Assembly (NCBI GenBank): GCA_029565815.1
Contig: JAKQNL010000364.1
Span: 1 to 6,679 of the forward strand
Reading direction: 5' to 3'
Source of the DNA: Spirochaetota bacterium
Lineage (GTDB): Bacteria > Spirochaetota > Spirochaetia > Treponematales > UBA12059
DNA: 6,679 nt
Part shown: positions 1 to 5,292 of the stretch, piece by piece
Numbering within the stretch: position 1 is the first letter of the stretch
How the letters are laid out: each line of letters opens with the position of its first letter
Program-made: the position numbers and the translations under genes
Notes under the pieces: generated by a model
Databases searched by the model: none
Seen by the model: only the letters and a program-made list of their open reading frames with translations
What the model was told of the DNA's origin: nothing

Positions 1-665
1 GCCATGGCCCTGGATCGAGCCTGCTCCAGCATGGGCGGGTAATCGGCCGGGTCGTTGTTGCGGTAAATGGTATACGGGGAACCGAGCTTGGTTAGGTAGT
101 CCCGTTCGGAGGTGATGCCCGACTCGCCTCTGAATTTGAAATACAGCTCGCCTTCCTTGAAGCGCAGCACGTCGCCGGGCGCTCCAACAGCTCGCTTGAT
201 AAGGTACTGGACCCGCGGGTTACCCAACTCGTCTTTGTCTATGTCGATCATGGTTAGCGAAGCCATATACACAAACTGTTTGAGTACGGTAAACACCGGG
301 CCTTTTCCCAAGTACTCCGGGTTTTCGAATACGACCACCTCGCCACGCTCGGGCGTACGTATGCCGGGCAGCTTACCGAGGCTTGGCAACAGTTCCGGTC
401 CGTATACCATTTTGTTGACGAATATCATGTCGCCCACTTCCAGGGTGTGCGTCATGGACGGCGACGGTATGCGGTACATCTGGAACAAATATTGGTTAAA
501 CAGAAGCACCATGAGGATAGCCCACAAGATAGCGTCGGCCCAGTCGATGAGCCAGTGCCTGGACTGTTGCTTCATCTTTTGCCTAAGCTGGCGCTTCTTA
601 CGGGCGGTCAGTATCGTTTCGGTAAAGGCCCGTAGCCGGGCGGACAGTGCAACAAGGGTAGCCAT
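1..665 (-). CDS. lepB: Signal peptidase I (partial, C-terminus outside window)
   Basis: Type I signal peptidase, the membrane serine protease that removes signal peptides from exported proteins on the outer face of the inner membrane. About 221 residues are visible. A basic N-terminal segment (residues 1-37, rich in Arg/Lys/Gln) precedes one hydrophobic helix (about 38-62). Box B follows as RIPSPSM, with nucleophile Ser70 (codon near 456-458). Box C is TPERGEVVVF (104-113). Box D is YLIKRAVGAPGD (154-165), with general-base Lys157. Ser and Lys lie 87 residues apart, against 55 in E. coli LepB (Ser90/Lys145), so about 40 residues (roughly 114-153) are inserted between boxes C and D. The gene diverges from the PEGA/FGE operon. 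The ATG at 665 has no clear Shine-Dalgarno; a better-placed ATG at 706 is in another frame (see findings), so the exact start is uncertain. The family call is firm. Confidence 0.93.
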   Translation of the reverse strand, partial: MATLVALSARLRAFTETILTARKKRQLRQKMKQQSRHWLIDWADAILWAILMVLLFNQYLFQMYRIPSPSMTHTLEVGDMIFVNKMVYGPELLPSLGKLPGIRTPERGEVVVFENPEYLGKGPVFTVLKQFVYMASLTMIDIDKDELGNPRVQYLIKRAVGAPGDVLRFKEGELYFKFRGESGITSERDYLTKLGSPYTIYRNNDPADYPPMLEQARSRAM

Positions 666-694
666 AGACAAAAAACTACCATCTTTGGCTCGCG

Positions 695-724
695 TTGACA
701 AGCCATGATAGCGGCTCCTATAAT
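695..724 (+). promoter_or_regulatory. Consensus sigma-70 promoter of the PEGA/FGE-smpB-rsmD operon
   Basis: TTGACA at 695-700 and TATAAT at 719-724, separated by 18 bp, match both hexamers perfectly. The discriminator (725-730, CGGCGC) is entirely G/C. The expected +1, seven bases past the -10, is G731, the first base of a GTG codon in the frame of the downstream gene. A GC-rich discriminator is typical of promoters sensitive to stringent control in other bacteria; that part is inference here. The element lies in the divergent region shared with lepB. Confidence 0.85.
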
Positions 725-730
725 CGGCGC

Positions 731-2227
731 GTGAAAGAAGACAAACGTATCACCCAGAACGACATCGACCAGACGCACGTTCGGCTCAAACCCATATTCG
801 GCATACAGCCAGAAAGCTATCTTCCGGCGCTGTACGGACTGGCCGCCCTGGCTCTGTTGTTTTTTGTCTTTGTGCTGCCCGGTATTAAGAACAACGGTAG
901 CCTGATACGCTTCACGGCCGACCCGCCAGGATCGGCTGTTTACGTTGACGGCGTGTACAAAGGCGCAACCCCCTGTACGGTGTTTGTGTCCAGCGGCGAA
1001 CGTAGCCTTGCAATCGGCTACCCAGGCTTTTCCGAACATAGTAAACAGCTCACGGTTGGCGGCAGGCTTATAGGCAGCCTGTTCCTGCCCAGGCGGCTCA
1101 GTATCCATGCGGTGCTTGCAGCCCAAGAGCCGCTTCAGTCGCTTTTAACCTCAGGCATGCAGGATTTCGCTTCCTGGGCGCTTGCAGGCCAACCAAGCGA
1201 AGCCTACCAGATACCCATGGTGCTATCCGATGCAGCCAGGGCATGGAGCTGTGCAGCCTTTGGTCCAGACGGAGCTTTTTTAGGCCCCGCAGCTCCTGGT
1301 TTTGCTACGTCGGCACTTTCGTATGCAGGACATGCAGTATCCGCTCGGGATGCCGTACGGGCCATAGCCATAGTGGACACAGCATCGGCGGCTCTTAGCC
1401 CGCTTGGCCTAGGCAGGATAGCGGCCGCTGTTAAAGCCAACCCTCAGCTGCTGCAGGCCATAGCTGCTCGGCTTAGCCCGGAAAGCCGTAGTGCGCTCGA
1501 AGCAACGACTCTGTACCGATCCATGCAAACAGTCCCCCAAAAAACCCCGCCCAAAACCACAGGCATAGTCAGCTATGCAGGCAGGAAATTTGTCGGAATC
1601 GAAGGGGATGCAGATACCGCGCCGTTCTTCCTCGCACAGCGAGAGACAACGATAGGCGAGTTTAAGGCATTCCTGGAAAAAAACCCTGCATGGGCCGATA
1701 GCAGCGCGCTACAGGCACAGGCGCTGGCAGACGAGAACTACCTGTCTGGCCTAGCAAACGCAGCCGACGGGGAGAGCATGCGCTGGGTATCCCGTTTTGC
1801 CGCCCAGGCATACTGCGACTGGCTTAGCGCACAGGCTCCAAGCGGCTACCGCTTTGCCCTGCCAAGCGAAGCCCAGTGGTCCAGGGCTGCAGCCGCTTCC
1901 ATAGCCAGCGGCGACAGCCGCCGATACGCGGTGCTTATGGAAAGCGGCAGATCCGGCCCGGACCTTGCCAGCGCCATGCCCGAAGACGGAGCCGGCTTTC
2001 AGGGCCTATTGGGCGGCGTGTGGGAATGGACCATGGACTCGTACTCCTTCCTGCCGGAACTCGGAGCAGAAGCCAGAAGCGCGTATCCATCGGCCGAGGC
2101 TGCCGTGCGCGGGGCTTCCTGGGCAAACCAACCCGGATCGGTCGATCTATCCAGCCGCGGGCCTTTCCCCGCACGCTCCGCATCGGCCTACCTGGGTTTC
2201 CGCATAGCCATGGTAAAGCAGGACTGA
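731..2227 (+). CDS. Membrane-anchored PEGA domain / FGE-sulfatase-like fold protein
   Basis: Predicted single-pass inner-membrane protein of 498 residues with its C-terminal bulk outside the cytoplasm. Domain order: a charged N-terminal tail (1-30); one hydrophobic helix (about 32-52, rich in Leu/Ala/Phe/Val); a PEGA domain (about 59-125, with DPPGSAVYVDGVYKGATP); an Ala-rich linker (about 127-275); and an FGE/SUMF1-type fold (about 278-494). The last shows RFALPSEAQW (374-383), LLGGVWEW (426-433), VRGASW (459-464) and GFR (489-491). The paired active-site cysteines of genuine formylglycine-generating enzymes are absent from the C-terminal part, so it is probably a binding or structural fold rather than an oxidase. 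I start it at GTG 731. The in-frame TTG at 695 is the -35 box itself, so it cannot be on a transcript from that promoter. It is the first gene of an operon, with 1 nt before smpB. The PEGA call is strong; the biological role is unknown. Confidence 0.85.
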   Translation: MKEDKRITQNDIDQTHVRLKPIFGIQPESYLPALYGLAALALLFFVFVLPGIKNNGSLIRFTADPPGSAVYVDGVYKGATPCTVFVSSGERSLAIGYPGFSEHSKQLTVGGRLIGSLFLPRRLSIHAVLAAQEPLQSLLTSGMQDFASWALAGQPSEAYQIPMVLSDAARAWSCAAFGPDGAFLGPAAPGFATSALSYAGHAVSARDAVRAIAIVDTASAALSPLGLGRIAAAVKANPQLLQAIAARLSPESRSALEATTLYRSMQTVPQKTPPKTTGIVSYAGRKFVGIEGDADTAPFFLAQRETTIGEFKAFLEKNPAWADSSALQAQALADENYLSGLANAADGESMRWVSRFAAQAYCDWLSAQAPSGYRFALPSEAQWSRAAAASIASGDSRRYAVLMESGRSGPDLASAMPEDGAGFQGLLGGVWEWTMDSYSFLPELGAEARSAYPSAEAAVRGASWANQPGSVDLSSRGPFPARSASAYLGFRIAMVKQD

Positions 2228-2228
2228 C

Positions 2229-2690
2229 GTGGCAGACATAAAGATCATTGCGCAAAACCGTCGCGCATACTTTGACTATACCGTGGAAGAAACCCTGGAG
2301 TGCGGAATAGTGCTCGTTGGTTCCGAAGTAAAATCGCTGCGACAGGGAAAGGCATCCTTTCCCGACGGCTATGCTGCGTTTGAAAAAGGCGAACTGTGGC
2401 TTAGAAACGTGCACATCAACGAGTACGCATACAGTTCTATATTCAACCACGACCCGGACAGGCCAAAAAAACTCCTTGCCCACGCCCAGGAGCTTAAACG
2501 CCTGCGCAGGCGCGTTGAGGAAAAAGGCTATACCCTCATCCCCCTTAACTTTCACTTCCGCTCTGGCAGGGTTAAAGTGGAGCTTGGGCTGTGCAAGGGC
2601 AAAAAGCACGCGGACAAGCGGGAATCCATAAAGGAACGCGACGTAAAACGCGAAATGGCACGGGTGATACGCGAACGGCAGAACCACTAG
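2229..2690 (+). CDS. smpB: SsrA-binding protein SmpB
   Basis: SmpB binds tmRNA (SsrA) and delivers it to stalled ribosomes in trans-translation, in the cytoplasm. The 153 residues match the usual length of about 150-160. Family landmarks run in order: IAQNRRAYFDY (7-17), GIVLVGSEVKSLRQGK (26-41), the GELWLRNVHINEY block (54-66), HFRSGRVKVELGLCKGKK (109-126), and the basic C-terminal tail from DKRESIKERD (129-138) onward, which enters the mRNA path in known SmpB structures. It starts at GTG 2229, with AGGA at 2220-2223 in the end of the upstream gene and a spacing of 5 nt. One base separates it from the upstream stop and one from rsmD, so translation is probably coupled. No ssrA gene is visible nearby. 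Confidence 0.97.
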   Translation: MADIKIIAQNRRAYFDYTVEETLECGIVLVGSEVKSLRQGKASFPDGYAAFEKGELWLRNVHINEYAYSSIFNHDPDRPKKLLAHAQELKRLRRRVEEKGYTLIPLNFHFRSGRVKVELGLCKGKKHADKRESIKERDVKREMARVIRERQNH

Positions 2691-2691
2691 C

Positions 2692-3243
2692 ATGGCTGGC
2701 CTACGCGTAACCGGCGGGCTGTACAAAGGCCGGCTCATCGAAGTGCCCAAAGGCCCCTGGGAGATACGCCCGGCCATGGATCGCATGCGCGAATCCGTCT
2801 TTGGCATCTTGGGAAACCTTGCAGGCATGTCGTTTTTGGACTTGTTTTCCGGCTCCGGCATCATCGCCTTGGAAGCGGCCAGCCGCGGAGCGGAGCATGT
2901 GGAATGCGTGGAACGGGATCGAGCAAAACTGCCAACACTCATACGCAACATGTCGGTGGCGGATCAGCGCATAGCCTGCCACGCGGTTCCTGTGGAGCGT
3001 TTTCTCAAGCGCTGCGAGCGCAGCTACGATATCGTGTTTGCGGACCCGCCCTTCCCCTACGAGTTCAAAGCCCAGCTTCTTGCTATGGTGGCCGAGCAGC
3101 AGGTTGTCGCTCCCGGCGGCTTGTTCATTATCCATTACCCGTCAGAAAACATCCTTCCGGAATCGGCAGGCACGCTTACATTGAGCGATGAGAGAGAATA
3201 CGGTAGGTCCTGCGTCCGCTTTTATAAATCAATCCTAGTTTAA
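2692..3243 (+). CDS. rsmD: 16S rRNA (guanine(966)-N2)-methyltransferase RsmD
   Basis: SAM-dependent methyltransferase expected to modify G966 (E. coli numbering) of 16S rRNA during small-subunit assembly. The 183 residues fit the family. Visible are the N-terminal RVTGGLYKGR (5-14), the RPAMDRMRESVFGIL block (26-40), the SAM-binding motif FLDLFSGSGIIALEAASRGA (48-67), an acidic motif II residue in ECVERD (71-76), and the catalytic DPPF (118-121) preceded by YDIVFA. The C-terminus REYGRSCVRFY (168-178) is also typical. The ATG lies 1 nt after the smpB stop and has no good Shine-Dalgarno, which fits translational coupling. The last ten codons, including the stop, are the first copy of a tandem repeat that continues downstream. 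Smaller methyltransferases with the same fold are possible, but motif order favours RsmD. Confidence 0.93.
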   Translation: MAGLRVTGGLYKGRLIEVPKGPWEIRPAMDRMRESVFGILGNLAGMSFLDLFSGSGIIALEAASRGAEHVECVERDRAKLPTLIRNMSVADQRIACHAVPVERFLKRCERSYDIVFADPPFPYEFKAQLLAMVAEQQVVAPGGLFIIHYPSENILPESAGTLTLSDEREYGRSCVRFYKSILV

Positions 3244-3263
3244 GGCGGACGGTCCGCTTTTAT
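3242..3263 (+). terminator. Intrinsic terminator-like hairpin directly after rsmD
   Basis: The sequence starting inside the rsmD stop codon forms AAGGCGGA / CGG loop / TCCGCTTT, an 8-bp stem (one G-T pair), followed by TAT. It is made by the junction of repeat units 1 and 2 (GCGGAC-G-GTCCGC). The T-tract is short and partly inside the stem, so efficiency is uncertain. Being nearly symmetrical, it may also act on the opposite strand. Confidence 0.6.
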
Positions 3264-3279
3264 AAATCAATCCTAGTTT

Positions 3280-3302
3280 AAGGCGGATGCGTCCGCTTCT
3301 AT
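3280..3302 (+). terminator. Second terminator-like hairpin in the repeat array
   Basis: At the junction of repeat units 2 and 3, AAGGCGGA / TGCG loop / TCCGCTT forms a stem of about 7 bp, followed by CTAT. It repeats the design of the first hairpin 38 bp upstream and would act as a back-up terminator, possibly for both strands. The weak T-tract lowers confidence. Confidence 0.5.
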
Positions 3303-3331
3303 AAAATATCCTTGGTTTATGGCGGACGGGA

Positions 3332-3559
3332 TTAGCGGTCGAGGTAGCGTATGATGTGCTCCAGACGGCTATCGGCACTGTCCGTCTGTATGCGTGGTTC
3401 CAGACTCAAGGGATAGAAAAGCGTTTCCGGTTCGGAGCCGCTCATGGTACGGGTTTCGCAGTTTTCGTCCACATTCAGAAATACATGTTCATGCAGCATG
3501 CTCGACTCCATGCACGGTGATGCTACTAATACTGTATCGCGCATGCTTTGGAATTTCAC
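3332..3559 (-). CDS. Small hypothetical protein, doubtful (75 aa)
   Basis: I do not recognise this with confidence. The frame is open from GTG 3559 to TAA 3332, with an in-frame stop just upstream at 3571-3569, so it cannot be longer; ATG 3544 is an alternative start. For: it ends 5 bp from the terminator-like repeat array and converges on rsmD, its second half uses codons like the neighbours (for example CGC ATA CAG, GAG CAC ATC), and it fills an otherwise empty gap. Against: there is no Shine-Dalgarno before either start (the leader is an A8 run) and no clear promoter. Residues 6-25 (MRDTVLVASPCMESSMLHEH) faintly recall the N-terminus of the UPF0301/AlgH family, but the rest does not, so a degraded remnant is another option. 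Confidence 0.4.
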   Translation of the reverse strand: MKFQSMRDTVLVASPCMESSMLHEHVFLNVDENCETRTMSGSEPETLFYPLSLEPRIQTDSADSRLEHIIRYLDR

Positions 3560-3609
3560 GAATTTTTTTTACAGTACAGCCCAAACACTCTGTGCATAGC
3601 CTATCTTAG

Positions 3610-3638
3610 TTGATTCAAGTAGAAAAATGCCGTATATT
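3610..3638 (+). promoter_or_regulatory. Sigma-70-type promoter of the TPR genes
   Basis: TTGATT (3610-3615) and TATATT (3633-3638) are separated by 17 bp, matching 4/6 and 5/6 of consensus. The expected start is about 3643-3646, giving a leader of about 30 nt before ATG 3675. The -35 box lies in a short palindrome, TTGA-T-TCAA (3610-3618), which could be an operator or chance. Confidence 0.65.
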
Positions 3639-3643
3639 TGCCA

Positions 3644-3665
3644 CTGTAGCTAGAAAGTAGCACAG
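3644..3665 (+). promoter_or_regulatory. Leader hairpin overlapping the RBS of the small TPR gene
   Basis: CTGT (3644-3647) pairs with ACAG (3662-3665), and GCTA (3649-3652) with TAGC (3658-3661), leaving A3648 bulged and a GAAAG loop. The stem takes in the first bases of the Shine-Dalgarno AGGAA (3664-3668), and its 5' base coincides with the predicted transcript start. It may limit translation or protect the mRNA 5' end; function is inferred. Confidence 0.5.
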
Positions 3666-3674
3666 GAAACCAGT

Positions 3675-4058
3675 ATGGATGAAACAATTTTTCAGCGTTT
3701 TGGATCTGAAGGCCTCATAAAAACCGTCGACGAACCGGCTGAAAACCTGGATTCTGAGCGAAAAGCTCAGCTTAACCGCCGTGGCAATGTGCTATTCAAC
3801 CAAGGCGATGTGGAAACTGCACGCCGCATATTCCAGACTACCGGCTACTCTGACGGACTCATACGGGTCGGCCAGCACTACATGGAACACAAGCGGCCTG
3901 TAGACGCTCTCAAGATGTTCAAGCTGTCCCACGACCAAGCCAAGAGCGATGAACTTATAGCCCAGGCAGCCCTTGCGGTACGGAACATGCTGCTAGGCGA
4001 TGCGCCCGGAAATAACGATGAACATGATGAACCAGTGCGCAAGCAACCTCCTGTATGA
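3675..4058 (+). CDS. Small TPR-like protein (127 aa)
   Basis: Soluble, probably cytoplasmic protein with no signal peptide or membrane segment. Two helix-turn-helix units of TPR character are visible: about 29-58 (LNRRGNVLFNQGDVETARRIFQ) and about 61-92 (GLIRVGQHYMEHKRPVDALKMF). Both show the TPR pattern of small and aromatic positions. A third helix (about 93-106) and a polar, acidic tail (109-127) follow. The start ATG has AGGAA at 3664-3668 with 6-nt spacing and a good promoter upstream. It is followed after 88 nt by a longer TPR protein on the same strand, so the two may share a transcript and a partner. No enzymatic motif is present. The resemblance to a conserved spirochaetal family is an impression that needs a search; I cannot name a function. 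Confidence 0.85.
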   Translation: MDETIFQRFGSEGLIKTVDEPAENLDSERKAQLNRRGNVLFNQGDVETARRIFQTTGYSDGLIRVGQHYMEHKRPVDALKMFKLSHDQAKSDELIAQAALAVRNMLLGDAPGNNDEHDEPVRKQPPV

Positions 4059-4064
4059 GGTTGT
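4043..4064 (+). other. Hairpin across the stop codon of the small TPR gene
   Basis: CAACCTC (4044-4050) and GAGGTTG (4057-4063) form a 7-bp stem with a 6-nt loop, extendable by a G-T pair; the TGA stop (4056-4058) overlaps it. No T-tract follows, so it is not a standard terminator. The stem's right arm also belongs to AGGTTGTAACCT (4058-4069). Confidence 0.5.
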
Positions 4065-4076
4065 AACCTATACAAA

Positions 4077-4099
4077 CCGCGCCAGATTCCAGGGCGCGG
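4077..4099 (+). other. GC-rich hairpin between the two TPR genes
   Basis: CCGCGCC (4077-4083) pairs perfectly with GGCGCGG (4093-4099) around a 9-nt loop. With no T-run afterwards, it looks like an mRNA stability or processing element, or a partial attenuator, that could set different levels for the two TPR proteins. Confidence 0.55.
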
Positions 4100-4146
4100 C
4101 CAGCCGGCGGATGCAAACCGTTGGTTAAGGAAAAAAAGGAACAAAC

Positions 4147-5292
4147 ATGAGCGATTCTGTCAACCACGCTCCTGAAATGGAGTTCGACGCAGGGATGGCC
4201 CCCCAGCAGAACCCAGAACTAGCCGAAATCGCGGAACTTTCCAAAAAGGGGTACCAGTACCTTAAAGAAAACCGCATAGGCGAAGCAGAACGGAATTTCC
4301 AGCAGATCCTGGAGAAGGACGGGGAAAACAACTACGCACTGGTAGGACTGGGCGACGCTGCGCGCAAGCGCGGTGCTCACCGGGACGCGGTGGATCACTA
4401 CAAAAAGTGCCTCATCTACCATCCGGGCAACAATTACGCCCTGTTTGGTCTGGCCGACTGCTACAAAGCTCTCAACCAGTACCAAAAGGCCATAGAAATC
4501 TGGGAGCAGTACCTGCTCCACGATAACCGGAACATCACGGTGCTTACCCGCATAGCCGACGCGTACCGCAAGGTGCGCGATTTCCGCAAGTCCAAGGCCA
4601 TCTACCTGCGCGTGCTGGAAATGGAAGACAACAATCCGTACGCCCTCATCGGCCTTGGGCACCTGCACTATGACTTTAAGGAATACCGGGATGCCCTGCA
4701 TTTCTGGCAGCGCATGGTGGAATTCCAAGGCGACCTGGTGGACATCAGGGTGCTTACGTCCATAGGGAACTGTTACCGCAAGCTCAAGCAGTTTGACATG
4801 GGCGTGCCGTATTTCGAAAAAGCCCTGGTCAAGGAACCCGACAACTTTTACGCCCTGTTCGGCCTTGCGGACTGCTACCGCGGCATAGGAAACCAGGAAA
4901 AATCCCTGGAATACTGGAACCGCATACTGGACCGCGACCCGCACAACAAGGTCATCCTAACCCGGGCAGGCGACGCGTACCGCCAGATGGGCGACAACGT
5001 AACGGCCGCCGATTACTACGAGCGGGCACTCAACATCGAGTTTGACGTATACGCGGTGCTCGGCTTAGCAACCATTTCCCGATTGCAGGGCAAGGTGGCC
5101 GAAGCTACCGAAAGCCTTAAGCGCCTGGTGCAGAACGACGGCAAGAACTACCGCCTGCACCTGGAGCTTGCCCACTGCTACCTGGCCACCGGAGACAAGC
5201 GTAAGGCCGAGGAAACCCTGCAGGATTTCCAGCGCCTTGGCATACGCAATCCGCATATCCAGGAGCTGTTGTCCAGGATACAGAATCCGTGA
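4147..5292 (+). CDS. Multi-TPR protein (~10 tetratricopeptide repeats)
   Basis: A 381-residue protein built almost wholly of tetratricopeptide repeats, which form a superhelical scaffold for protein-protein contacts. No signal peptide or membrane helix is seen. After a polar N-terminus (1-28), about ten 33-36-residue repeats run from about 29 to 367. Typical ones are NNYALFGLADCYKALNQYQK (96-115) and NFYALFGLADCYRGIGNQEK (233-252). The middle repeats alternate between two types, giving a two-TPR period of about 68 residues (see findings). The start has AGGAA at 4137-4141, 5 nt before the ATG. The end overlaps rlmN by 4 bp, so the two are probably co-translated. It likely shares a transcript with the small TPR gene upstream, though hairpins lie between them. 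The partner is unknown. The strong repeat signal makes the structural call secure. Confidence 0.93.
   Translation: MSDSVNHAPEMEFDAGMAPQQNPELAEIAELSKKGYQYLKENRIGEAERNFQQILEKDGENNYALVGLGDAARKRGAHRDAVDHYKKCLIYHPGNNYALFGLADCYKALNQYQKAIEIWEQYLLHDNRNITVLTRIADAYRKVRDFRKSKAIYLRVLEMEDNNPYALIGLGHLHYDFKEYRDALHFWQRMVEFQGDLVDIRVLTSIGNCYRKLKQFDMGVPYFEKALVKEPDNFYALFGLADCYRGIGNQEKSLEYWNRILDRDPHNKVILTRAGDAYRQMGDNVTAADYYERALNIEFDVYAVLGLATISRLQGKVAEATESLKRLVQNDGKNYRLHLELAHCYLATGDKRKAEETLQDFQRLGIRNPHIQELLSRIQNP

Larger units (their letters stand above)
3214..3327 (+). repeat. Three tandem copies (~37 bp) of the rsmD 3' end
   Basis: Unit 1 (3214-3250) contains the final rsmD codons and stop. Unit 2 (3252-3287) repeats the first 36 bp exactly. 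Unit 3 (3291-3327) is the same length with about 8 substitutions. Spacing is 38 then 39 bp. Units 1 and 3 begin with GTCCGC and end with its complement GCGGAC; unit 2 has GCGGAT at its end. Each unit also keeps an inner TAAA/TTTA inverted pair around a loop of about 10 nt, and in unit 3 the inner pair is extended by one base pair. Hairpins can form within units or across the junctions. The array lies between rsmD and a possible convergent ORF. Confidence 0.9.

Noticed and set aside
112..708. Rightward open frame of about 198 codons opposite lepB
   Set aside because: It is antisense to a clear signal peptidase with catalytic motifs, and its translation is Ser/Arg-rich and featureless.
2100..2227. 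Diversity-generating retroelement variable region in the FGE-like domain
   Set aside because: The fold can host such regions, but there is no cluster of adenine-derived AAC/AAT codons, no template repeat and no reverse transcriptase in the window.
1935..2951. Long leftward open frame (about 338 codons) opposite the PEGA/FGE gene, smpB and rsmD
   Set aside because: It lies antisense to three well-recognised genes, and its Arg/Pro/Ser-rich translation shows no domain; it is a codon-bias shadow.
3214..3327. CRISPR array
   Set aside because: Three units are nearly abutting (0-3 nt between them) with no unique spacers, and the first is part of rsmD.
3541..3571. Rho-independent terminator on the plus strand at the T8 run
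   Set aside because: The bases before the T-run (GAATTTCACGAA) form no GC-rich stem.
2691..3674. tmRNA (ssrA) gene near smpB
   Set aside because: The only gap large enough is 3328-3674, and I see no tRNA-like ends with a CCA or a tag-encoding frame there.
4219..4944. Leftward open frame of about 241 codons opposite the TPR gene
   Set aside because: Its translation has a repetitive hydrophobic pattern that mirrors the antisense of the TPR repeats, and no start signal is seen.
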